A DNA stretch of 44,169 nt from positions 1-44,169 of the forward strand of contig JAQWKM010000173.1 in NCBI GenBank assembly GCA_029247845.1, written 5' to 3'. The notes beneath the pieces were generated by a model that saw only the letters and a list, made by a program, of their open reading frames with translations, searched no databases and was not told the DNA's origin. A program made the translations under genes and the position numbers. Positions 27,459-37,101 of this stretch are shown one piece after another; positions within the stretch are counted from its first letter, which is position 1; each line of letters opens with the position of its first letter. The DNA is from Paracoccaceae bacterium. Its GTDB lineage: Bacteria > Pseudomonadota > Alphaproteobacteria > Rhodobacterales > Rhodobacteraceae.

Positions 27459-28865
27459 GTGCCAGGGGTCATTCGTTCTTCGGAATTTAAAGCTGATATT
27501 CAAGTTGATTGCTTGATAATTGGTGGTGGAGCGGCGGGACTGACAGCTGCTTTGGCAGCGTCAGAAACTGGCGCAACCGTCTTAGTTGCCGAACGTGAAA
27601 ACCGACTTTCCGGATCGACAGCATTGTCGTCTGGTCTAATTCCCGCAGCTGGCACTAAAGCTCAAGACAAACAATCTATTGCGGATAGTGAAGACATTTT
27701 TTTTGCTGATATTATGGCGAAAAACAAAAATACTGCTGATGTTGAATATGTAAAACAGATTGTAGGTCAAATTCCCAAAACCATAGATTGGCTTAGTGAT
27801 AAATACGGAATTGCGTTTCATGTGTTGGATAATTTTCTATATCCAGGGCATACAAACCATCGCATGCACACCGTACTCGAAAAAACTGGGGTTGGGCTGA
27901 TCCATCGCCTTGAGACAGCCGTCTTTGCACAAGACGTGATGGTTGCAACAGGTGTTCAAGTAAGCGAGCTTGTGGTCGATAGGACTGATAAAGCACTTGG
28001 AGCAATCTGTTTGCGCCCTGACGGTACCAATGAACGTATATCTGCCGCAGCCATCATTCTCGCCTGCAATGGCTATGGAGCCAATCCAGGTCTTATCGCA
28101 GAACATATCCCAGAAATGAAAGATGCACTTTATTTTGGTCATTCCGGCAATCAAGGTGAAGCGATATTATGGGGAAAAACTCTCGGTGCTGAGCTTTTAC
28201 ATCTCTCAGGTTACCAAGGCCATGGATCAGTTGCGCATCCGCATGGCATCTTAGTGACTTGGGCCCTGATGATGGAGGGTGGAATTCAGGTCAACGCTAA
28301 GGGTGAACGCTTTTCAAACGAACATAATGGCTATTCTGAGCAAGCGGTATCTGTGCTTGCGCAAGATGAAAAAATAGCCTTCAATATTTTTGACGAACGG
28401 TTGGCCGTTCTTGGCCGTGGATTTGATGATTTCAAAAAAGCAGAACAGAGTGGCGCGTTAATCAAAGCAGAAAGTAGTGAAAACCTAGCCAGAAAACTTG
28501 GCGTTGATCCTTCTACTTTTTACAAAACACTGGCTGAATGCGAGCAGTATGCTAGCGGGGATCAAGTCGATCCGTTTGGGCGAAATTTTGAGCCCAAAAA
28601 ACGGCTGGCCGCGCCTTACTATGCCGTAAAAGTCACAGGCGCTTTATTTCATACCCAAGGCGGATTGCGCGTGAATTGCGATGCGAAAATCTGCCGACCT
28701 AACGGAGTGCCTTTTGACAATATTTTTGCATGTGGAGGTGCTGCTTGTGGCGTATCTGGGCCAAATGTTTCAGGCTATTTGTCAGGAAATGGTTTACTGA
28801 CTGCCTTAAGCTTAGGAGAAATTACAGGGACCAAAGCAGGCAAAATGACATCTGAATCTTATTAA
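27459..28865 (+). CDS. FAD-dependent oxidoreductase (fumarate reductase/3-ketosteroid dehydrogenase-like flavoprotein)
   Basis: CLIIGGGAAGLTAALAASETGATVLVAER, LSGSTALSSGLIPAAGT, ILACNGYGANP, FHTQGGLRVN, GGAACGVSGPNVSGYLSGNGLLTALSLG. GTG start. Confidence 0.9.
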   Translation: MPGVIRSSEFKADIQVDCLIIGGGAAGLTAALAASETGATVLVAERENRLSGSTALSSGLIPAAGTKAQDKQSIADSEDIFFADIMAKNKNTADVEYVKQIVGQIPKTIDWLSDKYGIAFHVLDNFLYPGHTNHRMHTVLEKTGVGLIHRLETAVFAQDVMVATGVQVSELVVDRTDKALGAICLRPDGTNERISAAAIILACNGYGANPGLIAEHIPEMKDALYFGHSGNQGEAILWGKTLGAELLHLSGYQGHGSVAHPHGILVTWALMMEGGIQVNAKGERFSNEHNGYSEQAVSVLAQDEKIAFNIFDERLAVLGRGFDDFKKAEQSGALIKAESSENLARKLGVDPSTFYKTLAECEQYASGDQVDPFGRNFEPKKRLAAPYYAVKVTGALFHTQGGLRVNCDAKICRPNGVPFDNIFACGGAACGVSGPNVSGYLSGNGLLTALSLGEITGTKAGKMTSESY

Positions 28866-29087
28866 GAGACTTGTTTTGGTGGTAAGATTTTTGTTTTTCT
28901 ACTGTCTAGGAAGTCACAAGGTAATTAAGCTGGATCAAATATAATGGACCTATAGACACGTAAATTTAAGATCGAATTTTGTATCTCAACTTTCATGACT
29001 AAAATGGAAAAAAGCAACTAAATCATTCCAGCTGCCAAACGCAAGGATTAGGCTGCGCAAATTCCAACCATATCAGAGGTTTATCGT

Positions 29088-29113
29088 TGCATTTTCTGCA
29101 TAGCAGAAATGCA
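29088..29113. promoter_or_regulatory. Near-perfect inverted repeat containing CTGC-N3-GCAG
   Basis: TGCATTTTCTGC-ATA-GCAGAAATGCA; the CTGCN3GCAG core resembles operators described for the PHA regulator PhaR in Paracoccus. Confidence 0.4.
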
Positions 29114-29230
29114 ATCTTTGTGGCTGATGCAATCCAATATTTTGTTCTATAACGATCTCAGCAAACATTTCTTCCCTGATGTGTTAGCTACTTATAACGT
29201 TCAACTCCCTTGATGTTCGTAAGTTTCCTG

Positions 29231-29257
29231 GCGGTGCCTTTGGCACCGCTTTTTTTA
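29231..29257 (+). terminator. Rho-independent terminator
   Basis: GCGGTGCC-TTT-GGCACCGC perfect 8-bp stem followed by TTTTTTTT. Confidence 0.9.
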
Positions 29258-29461
29258 TTTGGAAAGAAAAACAAAATTAATCTGCAATCTTACTGTAACC
29301 TTTGTGGGATTCGCAGCTGGCGAGCTTTACCAAACTTTTAAATACCGCGGCTCTCGCTGTGTATACCTGCCTTATTATCATTATCCAATGGAAATGGAGA
29401 TATCTTATTTGGAAGACTGCCCGCCAAATAAATTGGTCGAAAGATAGATAAATTACTTTCC

Positions 29462-30211
29462 TCAGAATTTGTAGCCAAGCCCAAGAATAAAGCTTATTGC
29501 GTTCTTATCGATTACAATAGGGCTATTTTTCACTACAGCTGGTAAAAAATTTGCACTTATATTTGCGAAAACGCTAATGCTCTCAGTTATCTTATAAAAC
29601 GTATTTAAATCCAAGTAAGGCACGAAAACATTGCCAGGCGCATACCGAGGCCTTAGACTGGTGGTTTCAGCAGAATACACGCCATAAAGGTACTCTGAAC
29701 GGTTGCTATCGTACCATTTTGACCCAGCTCTCACGATGACTGGAATGCCCGCTACCGGTATAAACTGACTCAGGGATAGATTGGCAGAATTTCCATTAAA
29801 TTCATTCATTAATTCCATCGAGTATTTGAATTTTGCCGTTAAGCCTCTATTAATTGTATAAGAAGCTGATGCAGAGCCATCAAAGTACATATTTCGTTTC
29901 AAGCCACTAAGGTCAGCAGAATCACTGCTGTCATATGGCTTAAACTTGGGGGTGACAGAAATAGTGAAACTTGACGCCGAACCATTCAGAATTTTGTAAG
30001 ATATACCCTCTCGAAAACCGACACTGATATTCTCTCTTTCATAACTCAGTGACGGCATTACTCGAGATTTTGATCCGGCATTTGAATATACCGTTCCACT
30101 GCTTATATAAATCAGACCGGTTGAAAAATTAGCTTCTTCTTTAGCGTAACTGGCTCCTACCGGCATGATAAGCGCCAATAGTGAAACGTAAAATACATGA
30201 TTGGTTTTCAC
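29462..30211 (-). CDS. MipA/OmpV family outer-membrane protein
   Basis: Signal peptide MKTNHVFYVSLLALIMPVGASYA, beta-barrel-like pattern, YLYGVYSAETTSLRPRYAPGN, terminal FILGLGYKF. Confidence 0.75.
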   Translation of the reverse strand: MKTNHVFYVSLLALIMPVGASYAKEEANFSTGLIYISSGTVYSNAGSKSRVMPSLSYERENISVGFREGISYKILNGSASSFTISVTPKFKPYDSSDSADLSGLKRNMYFDGSASASYTINRGLTAKFKYSMELMNEFNGNSANLSLSQFIPVAGIPVIVRAGSKWYDSNRSEYLYGVYSAETTSLRPRYAPGNVFVPYLDLNTFYKITESISVFANISANFLPAVVKNSPIVIDKNAISFILGLGYKF

Positions 30212-30435
30212 TCGTATGCCTAACTTTTAAAGATTAATTTGCAAATACACAGAGACTGATACAGAGCATAGCTCACTCGTAACTTATCAGTATACGGGCG
30301 GGCAAAGAAACTGTATCAAAAATAAATGTATGTGAAAATTTTAAAGCAGTTGAGCTGATGGCCACTAGCGCTGATTCTGTGCGGCGCTTAGAAATTTCAA
30401 TAGGTAACACGGCATCACTTGTCAGTAGCCCTATG

Positions 30436-31311
30436 CTAAGTCCGGCTTGCCTCAGTCTCAGCGCTGAAGAGCGCAAATAAAACGACTGACCCAAGGACTA
30501 TAGTTCCTCCTATTATTTCGGATAAACTCATTGCTTCTCCCAGAATGATCCAAGGCCAGAAAGGCCCTAGTACACTCTCAATCAGGACTAAAATACTAAC
30601 CTCAGCCGCAGGCACATAGCTGGCACCCCAAGTGACAAAGGCAATCCCAATCCCAATCCCAAAAGCGCCCATCACCAAGATAATGAGCAAGTCAGAGCTC
30701 AAGACTGTCAAACCTGTCCCAGATACAAATGCTAGTGTCGCGCCGATAACTGCACACAGAACACCACCAATAAAGGTTCCCCCCAAAACATCCTGTTTAC
30801 CGCTTCTGCGCGCGATCACCAACATCAGCGCAAACCAAAACCCTGAGAGCAGCGCCATCAAATTACCCAGATTATTTCCTAACTGGTGCCCTGATTTCAC
30901 CATAAAATAAATTCCAATAAAGGCAAAGATCATAGCGATCCAAGTAATCTGTTTCGGCCGCTCCCCTATCCAAATCCATCCAAGGATAGCAGCCATAAAA
31001 GGTGTTGCAGACAGGATAAGTAAGGTCGATGCCACAGTGGTATGGATCATCGCAAAAACATAGCAAGTAAAGGCCAATGAGAGAACCATACCCATGAAAA
31101 AATCGTTTCTATCGATGCTTTTGAAGAATGTTATCGGTAAAACGCGCCGACGCAAACAACATACAAAGCCGACCATAAAACATAGACTTAATGAACGGTA
31201 AAATAAAATTTGGAAGCCATCAGCACTTGATAATAGGCGCATATAGAGACCAATAAAGCTCATAAAAATTCCACCCAATAGGATCAAACACACCGCGCGC
31301 TTTTGAGACAT
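30436..31311 (-). CDS. DMT (EamA) family transporter
   Basis: Ten hydrophobic segments; ILLGGIFMSFIGLYMRLL, SATPFMAAILGWIWIGERP, ESVLGPFWPWIILGEAMSLSEIIGGTIVLGSVV. Confidence 0.9.
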   Translation of the reverse strand: MSQKRAVCLILLGGIFMSFIGLYMRLLSSADGFQILFYRSLSLCFMVGFVCCLRRRVLPITFFKSIDRNDFFMGMVLSLAFTCYVFAMIHTTVASTLLILSATPFMAAILGWIWIGERPKQITWIAMIFAFIGIYFMVKSGHQLGNNLGNLMALLSGFWFALMLVIARRSGKQDVLGGTFIGGVLCAVIGATLAFVSGTGLTVLSSDLLIILVMGAFGIGIGIAFVTWGASYVPAAEVSILVLIESVLGPFWPWIILGEAMSLSEIIGGTIVLGSVVLFALFSAETEASRT

Positions 31312-31520
31312 ACAAATGCCCTTTTATTGGTTTAATAAAATATGAAGCGCAAATAGGAATAACCACCGCATCTCATACCTAACTTAATGGCAAGTTTTAG
31401 ATCATGGCGCAAAATTTATATGGTCGCCAAATAATTTGAGGATTTTTTAAAAAGTTTGCAAGAGATTTCTCACTTGAGCGAGAAATGGCTTTCTGTTCCA
31501 GCTTTTTAAAATAACTCTGT

Positions 31521-31814
31521 TTAAATACCCTCAACAATAATTAATGTCGCCTTTGACGCGCCTAATCGAATAGATTTCACTGGCTCATATTCTGCTGAAC
31601 TATGGAACTTTTTGGCATCGCTCATACTGGGAAATCTGACGATCACAATGCGCGTTGGTTCCCATAGTTCATTTTGTTCAATATGAAGTTCTCCACCTCT
31701 TGTCAGATATTCACCTCCAAATTTTTCGGCAATCGGCTTTGCGAGCGCTTTATATTTTTCGTAGGTCTCATTATCTTCTATTTTTGTATCAACAATAACG
31801 TAGGCTGGTTTCAT
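31521..31814 (-). CDS. DUF1330 domain-containing protein
   Basis: AYVIVDTKIEDNETYEKYKALAKPIAEKFGGEYLTRGG...RIVIVRFPSMSDAKKFHSSAEYEPVKSIR. Confidence 0.92.
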   Translation of the reverse strand: MKPAYVIVDTKIEDNETYEKYKALAKPIAEKFGGEYLTRGGELHIEQNELWEPTRIVIVRFPSMSDAKKFHSSAEYEPVKSIRLGASKATLIIVEGI

Positions 31815-31885
31815 GTTGGCTCTCTCATCTTAAAAAATTTTCACTTTATGTATACTGAGATTCGTCTCTCTAGCACAGTATTTTA

Positions 31886-32791
31886 TCAACTAAGCAATGT
31901 TTTTACAGCACGGATAGTTGCTGCAACCACAGTATCAGCCTCTTCTCGTTTCAAACAGAACGGTGGCGCAAAACTTAGAATATCGCCTTGCGGCATCGCA
32001 CGCGCAATCACTTTGTCTTATGAGAGAAGAGTGACCGAAACCTGTGGTCGAATCTTGTCTGCAGCATAAAAGAAAGTGCGACTATCTTTGTCTTTAAAAA
32101 ATTCTATAGCACAGATCATACCTTCGCCACGAACATCTCCAACATGGGTATGATCGCCAAGTGCCTGTTTCATTGATGCGCTGAGGTATGCCCCGACAGC
32201 ACCAGCATCGGCCACAAGATCAAGCTCCGCTATCAGTTTCAAATTTGCAACGCCGGCCGCAGCCCGAATAGGATGCGCTGAATAGGTCCATCTATGACCT
32301 ATTGGGCCACTCTCATCTGTTCCCTTTTCGAGAACTTCCCACATTTTCTTACCAATTATAGAGCCTGATAGCGGTGCATAAGCCAAAGTAAGACCTTTGG
32401 CGATGGTAATAATATCCGCCTCAAGGCCATAGTGATCAGACCTAAGCATACTGCCAAAACGCCTAAAGCCTGTGACAACCTCATCGTCCACAAGCAAAAT
32501 ATCATATTTCTTTAAGACGCTCTGAATAGCAGCCCAATAAAGACGCTCTGAATAGCAGCCCAATAGCCTGCCGGCCGCGGCACAATACCGCCTGTTCCCA
32601 AGATCGGTTCACCAATAAAGGCCTGCGAAGGCATCAAGTAATTGGTTTCCATCGCGATCTTGGATAAACACGCCACTCACAGTCTGGATAACCCGACGAG
32701 GACTTTCTCCACGCACATGTTGCGCCAAATGCGTTGACGGGTGAAAAAATTTTTTGCGGTTCCATTTGTCGAGTTGACCGTTGTTTAGCAT
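31886..32791 (-). pseudogene. class III (PLP-dependent) aminotransferase pseudogene
   Basis: N-terminal LLDAFAGLYW joined out of frame to AAFIGEPILGTGGIVP, then a 26-bp tandem duplication, then DILLVDDEVVTGFRRFG...ITIAKGLT in another frame, then in-frame TAA (32018-32020) before KVIARAMPQGDILSFAPPFCLKREEADTVV. Confidence 0.93.
32514..32565. repeat. Perfect 26-bp tandem duplication inside aminotransferase pseudogene
   Basis: AAGACGCTCTGAATAGCAGCCCAATA at 32514-32539 and 32540-32565. Confidence 0.97.
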
Positions 32792-33102
32792 TTCGCATAC
32801 CCTTTCATCCCCAGTCGAAACAAATAATTTCTATCTCATAAAACTTAACCACTGCTTTAGGCTCTCGAACCAAAACTGGCGAGCGATTAGTTACAGTTGC
32901 CACAGAAAACTACCGATTCAATATTTTAGTTCTACAATACCCAAAACATCATGTAATGGCTGGATGACACATTAGACAAGAAATGATCTATAGCTCTGTC
33001 GATAGCCTTATAGTAATATTTTGAAACGCTTGCGAGGGCCACATAAGCTTTAAGAAATGTCATTTGAATACAAAATTTGTTGTATTTAAAACTATCATCA
33101 AT

Positions 33103-34011
33103 CTAGATCCTAGCAAGACGCCAATTTGGATATATACTAGATTCAAAACAATATTTTTTTGTATCATACCCAGAGAACAGCCCGTCTTGTGTTACGAGAA
33201 CTGTTTGCCAACCGCGTGCCGCTGCACCAAGGATATCAGTATGTAAAGTATCGCCACACATTACAATCTTATGAGAGGGGATACTTGGCAGAGAGGCTTC
33301 AACCAAGTCATAGACTTCAGGAAATGGCTTACCAAAGAAACGAATATTTTTTAGTCCACAATCAGCAAGAAGATGTCCAAAGTGGCCCGGCTCTATGGAA
33401 AAACCATTGTCACGCGGCGCAACCAAATCTGGGTTTGCCACAATGACTGGCCGATCATTTTTTAATAATGACCGCTTAAGAAGTTCTTGTCCAACGTCAG
33501 TCCAAATGGAAGATGATAAAAATAAAAACCCGTCTACGAGATCATAATCTTGAGGTTGATGACCCAAGCGCAGGTAATCAACCTCAAGATCACTTAGATG
33601 ATCCTCTGTCGCCGCGATCACACCCCAAAAGCCTGAAGTTAACACCAATAGCGCTGCGTCTCTGCTGGTAATGATTTCATCGTCTTCGATTTCAATGCCA
33701 AGCTTTGAAAATTTGGCAATTGTCCCAGATCGTTCATAGCTTGCGGCATTGGTCAAGATACGGATTTTACACCCCAATGATCGTAATTCGCGCAGCCTTA
33801 GATCGGCGCCTTTGATAAGGGTTTCACCAACATTCAAGACGCCAAATGCATCAAAGACAAAAACCTCCGCCTGTTCAGCTATTTCGGTTAAGTCGTCAAT
33901 ATCACGTATGCTACTCGAGCATTGAGCTTGTGGCATGCGCGATCTCACTTCTTCATAGCGCCTAAAAATCTCAGGTGTCGTTAACATGTTTGATGAGTGT
34001 CCTTGTGGCAT
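33103..34011 (-). CDS. HAD-superfamily hydrolase (TIGR01459/NagD-like class IIA)
   Basis: VFVFDAFGVLNVGETLIKGADLRLRELRSLGCKIRILTNAASY, VIVANPDLVAPRD, KIVMCGDTLHTDILGAAARGWQTVLVTQDG. Confidence 0.88.
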   Translation of the reverse strand: MPQGHSSNMLTTPEIFRRYEEVRSRMPQAQCSSSIRDIDDLTEIAEQAEVFVFDAFGVLNVGETLIKGADLRLRELRSLGCKIRILTNAASYERSGTIAKFSKLGIEIEDDEIITSRDAALLVLTSGFWGVIAATEDHLSDLEVDYLRLGHQPQDYDLVDGFLFLSSSIWTDVGQELLKRSLLKNDRPVIVANPDLVAPRDNGFSIEPGHFGHLLADCGLKNIRFFGKPFPEVYDLVEASLPSIPSHKIVMCGDTLHTDILGAAARGWQTVLVTQDGLFSGYDTKKYCFESSIYPNWRLARI

Positions 34012-34690
34012 TCCGTAAAATCGCAGCTCTATTCAGCCTAAATATTCATTTTCGGTCATTAGTGTTAAGATTCAGGTGCTACTTATTTTTTCCTATTTTG
34101 TTGAAAACTTTGAAATGCCAACACTATAGAAAACATTATCAATTCGAGCTTTTTGATAAAATTACATTTCAACAACTAGTTATTCATCAAACATTAAACA
34201 AACTTATCAAAAACAAAAGTTAAAACTACAAAATTTCATAATTTTGTTTTTTTTATTAAGTTAAAGACACTTTAAACAGAATAAGTCACTCATTTGGTAA
34301 TATTTTTGTTGTTTTGTTGTTTTTTATGCGCAATAATCCGCACACGGGAAAATCGTAATTATAACAAATACGCCAAAGGTTTTTGTCGTTCGCTTTGAAT
34401 TAAAAAAGATAAATGGTTTTAAGATAGAAGGGCATCAAAATTAAGGAATAAAAAGTGGAGAAAAGCTAGATTTTCTATCTTAAAAAATAACTCGACTGTC
34501 AAATGAAAATTTATTCAAAACCTTTAAGCCTAACAGCGCGCCATGTCTGCAAATTTTAAGTTTAAAATAAAGAAGAAGCTATGGATAAGAGATTAATTGT
34601 GCGAAACATACCCAGAAATAAAAATATGAAACGCCTCAATTTAGAAACTGATTGTTTGGTACTGGGCGTTACGGCCAGGAAGACGAAACT

Positions 34691-35785
34691 ATGAGCGGTG
34701 CAGAGGTCACTCTTAAAAATATCTTTAAAAGCTGGAATGAAATCTCTGCATTGAATGATATATCTCTTGATGTACCTGCAGGTAAATTTACTGCATTGCT
34801 AGGTCCTTCGGGCTGTGGAAAATCAACCGCATTGAGAATTGTTTCAGGATTAGAAGAACCAACATCAGGCCAAGTCTTTATTGGAGGTAACGATGTTACG
34901 CATATACCGCCAGCAGCCCGCGATATAGCAATGGTGTTTCAGTCTTATGCTCTCTTTCCTCATCTGACTGTGGCTGAAAATATTGTGTTTGGTTTACGTG
35001 TTCGCGGTCTAGTCCGCAAGGAGAGGGACGAGAAACTCAAAGCTACAGCCCAGCTATTAGGTTTGAGCGAATTATTAGATCGAAAGCCTAGTCAACTATC
35101 GGGAGGCCAACAGCAGCGCGTTGCACTAGGCCGTGCAATCGTTGCAGATAAGTCAATTTTCTTAATGGATGAACCTTTATCAAACCTCGATGCCAAGCTG
35201 CGCGCCGAAATGCGAGAAGAGATCCGCGCCCTACAGGATCGTCTAGGGGTTACAATGTTATACGTAACTCACGACCAAGTCGAGGCGGTAACGATGGCTG
35301 ACCAAGTTGTTCTGATGAACCATGGGCGAGTAGAGCAAGTGGCATCACCACGGGTAATGTATGAAATGCCCGCAACCCTCTTCGCTGCAAAGTTTATTGG
35401 AACACCACCTATGGTTACGTTTTCACCACAACTCTTATCTCATAGCCTAACACCAAGCCTGCTAAAGAAAAGTCAAAACCTTACTTTTGGTATCAGACCG
35501 GAATCCCTGACTCTAAATGACAGCGGTTTGATTAACGGGACCGTTGGAAATGTTGAGTATCTTGGGGCTGATGCCTTGATTGAATGTAAGGTTGGAGATG
35601 AATTTCTACTTTGTCGTGCCCCTGGGCGGACCCAATTAACCGAAGGAACGCCTATAAACTTAGCATTTAATGTGAAGGACCTGCACGTATTTAATACGGC
35701 CTCAGGACAACGCACAGATAATATGCTTCCAGAGATTGAGATGGCTCTGTCATCCCAAAACGCCAGCTCTGAGCTGGCAAGTTAG
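34691..35785 (+). CDS. ugpC: ABC transporter ATP-binding protein (UgpC/MalK type)
   Basis: GPSGCGKSTALRIVSGLEEPTSGQV, AMVFQSYALFPHLTV, LSGGQQQRVALGRAIV, TOBE-like C-terminus; ATG 34691. Confidence 0.9.
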   Translation: MSGAEVTLKNIFKSWNEISALNDISLDVPAGKFTALLGPSGCGKSTALRIVSGLEEPTSGQVFIGGNDVTHIPPAARDIAMVFQSYALFPHLTVAENIVFGLRVRGLVRKERDEKLKATAQLLGLSELLDRKPSQLSGGQQQRVALGRAIVADKSIFLMDEPLSNLDAKLRAEMREEIRALQDRLGVTMLYVTHDQVEAVTMADQVVLMNHGRVEQVASPRVMYEMPATLFAAKFIGTPPMVTFSPQLLSHSLTPSLLKKSQNLTFGIRPESLTLNDSGLINGTVGNVEYLGADALIECKVGDEFLLCRAPGRTQLTEGTPINLAFNVKDLHVFNTASGQRTDNMLPEIEMALSSQNASSELAS

Positions 35786-35806
35786 ACCCAAACCTAGAGG
35801 TAAATT

Positions 35807-37090
35807 ATGTTTCAAAAAATATTCAAGATAGCCAGTACGGCTTCTTTAACATCACTCGCTTGCGTTGGCTCTGCTTTTGCAGTTGACCTCGAGTTTTACT
35901 TTCCAGTGGCAGTTGGTGGAGCAGCTGCAACGACCATTGAAAAATTAACCGCAGACTATGTAGCCGCTAATCCAGGTGTAAATATTGATGCCATCTATGC
36001 GGGTAGCTATTCAGATGCGGGCGTAAAGGCCCTTACCGCTGCACGCGGTGGTAAGCCACCACAAATTTCCGTTCTTCTATCAACTCAGATGTTCACGTTG
36101 ATTGATGAGGACGTTATCACGCCGTTTGATGATTTCGTTTCAGCAGAAGAGAAAGAAAGTTGGATTGGTGGCTTTTATCCCTCTTTTATGGAAAATAGTC
36201 AGACGGGCGGCAAAACCTACGGCATTCCCTTTCAACGTTCAACTCCAGTTCTTTATTGGAACAAAGCAGCGTTCGCTGAAGCTGGTCTAGATCCAGAAAT
36301 AGCCCCAGCAACTTGGGATGAGATGGTGGATTTCGGTAAAAAGCTTACTAAAAAAGATGCCAGCGGTAACGTTTCTCAGTGGGGTGTTCGCATTCCATCC
36401 GCTGGTTTCCCCTACTGGTTGTTTCAGGGCCTTTCGACGCCAGCAGGCGCGATACTAGCAAACTCAGACGGTAATAAAACTAACTTCAACGATCCTAAAG
36501 TTGTTGAGGCTCTTGAGTATCTGGTCGACTTGTCAGCCAAGCACGGCATAATGCAGCCAGGCTCAATTGAATGGGGTCCAACTCCTAAAGCCTTCTTTGA
36601 GGGCGAGACAGCTATGATGTGGACAACTACTGGTAACCTTGTCAATGTTCGCAAAAATGCGCCATTTGATTTTGGTGTCGCCATGTTACCTGCTAAAGAG
36701 CGCCGTGGAGCTCCAACAGGCGGTGGTAACTTTTACCTTTTCAAAGATTCTACTGACGAACAGAAGGATGCCGCTGTCGCTTTTGTGCAATGGATCACAG
36801 CGCCAGAGCAAGCTGCCATATGGTCAATTGCGACTGGCTATGTTGCGCCGCGTCCAGATGCCTGGGAAACAGATGCTATGAAAGCTTACACAAAGGACTT
36901 CCCCCCAGCCTTAATTGCAAGAGATCAATTGGAATTTGCCGTTGCTGAACTTTCAACATTTGAAAATGGGAAAGTTACACAAACACTCAACGACGCTTTA
37001 GCCGCCGCAATTGCTGGTGAAAAGACAGCTAAAGATGCTCTTGATCAAGCGCAAGCTACAGCTGATCGTATTCTTAAGCCTTATCGTTAA
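35807..37090 (+). CDS. ugpB: ABC transporter extracellular substrate-binding protein (UgpB-like)
   Basis: Signal peptide; VDLEFYFPVAVGGAAATTIEKLTADYVAANPGVNIDAIYAGSYSD, GIPFQRSTPVLYWNKAAFAEAGLDP. Confidence 0.88.
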   Translation: MFQKIFKIASTASLTSLACVGSAFAVDLEFYFPVAVGGAAATTIEKLTADYVAANPGVNIDAIYAGSYSDAGVKALTAARGGKPPQISVLLSTQMFTLIDEDVITPFDDFVSAEEKESWIGGFYPSFMENSQTGGKTYGIPFQRSTPVLYWNKAAFAEAGLDPEIAPATWDEMVDFGKKLTKKDASGNVSQWGVRIPSAGFPYWLFQGLSTPAGAILANSDGNKTNFNDPKVVEALEYLVDLSAKHGIMQPGSIEWGPTPKAFFEGETAMMWTTTGNLVNVRKNAPFDFGVAMLPAKERRGAPTGGGNFYLFKDSTDEQKDAAVAFVQWITAPEQAAIWSIATGYVAPRPDAWETDAMKAYTKDFPPALIARDQLEFAVAELSTFENGKVTQTLNDALAAAIAGEKTAKDALDQAQATADRILKPYR

Positions 37091-37101
37091 TTACTAGAAA
37101 T

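Noticed and set aside
29259-29447. 62-aa ORF just after the terminator
   Set aside because: Begins within 2 nt of the terminator T-tract, lacks an RBS and has no recognised family.
30273-30494. 73-aa minus ORF overlapping the EamA 3' end
   Set aside because: Overlaps the transporter in another frame, no motif.
30644-30665. CAATCC hexanucleotide repeat x3 in the EamA gene
   Set aside because: In-frame, encodes a GIGIGI membrane segment; too short to suggest phase variation.
33064-33246. 60-aa plus-strand ORF antisense to the HAD hydrolase 3' end
   Set aside because: Overlaps a recognised CDS on the other strand; no support.
34480-34520. Possible Pho box upstream of the ugp-like operon (CTGTCAAATGAAAATTTAT)
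   Set aside because: Only one CTGTCA half-site; the second repeat at the required spacing is not convincing.
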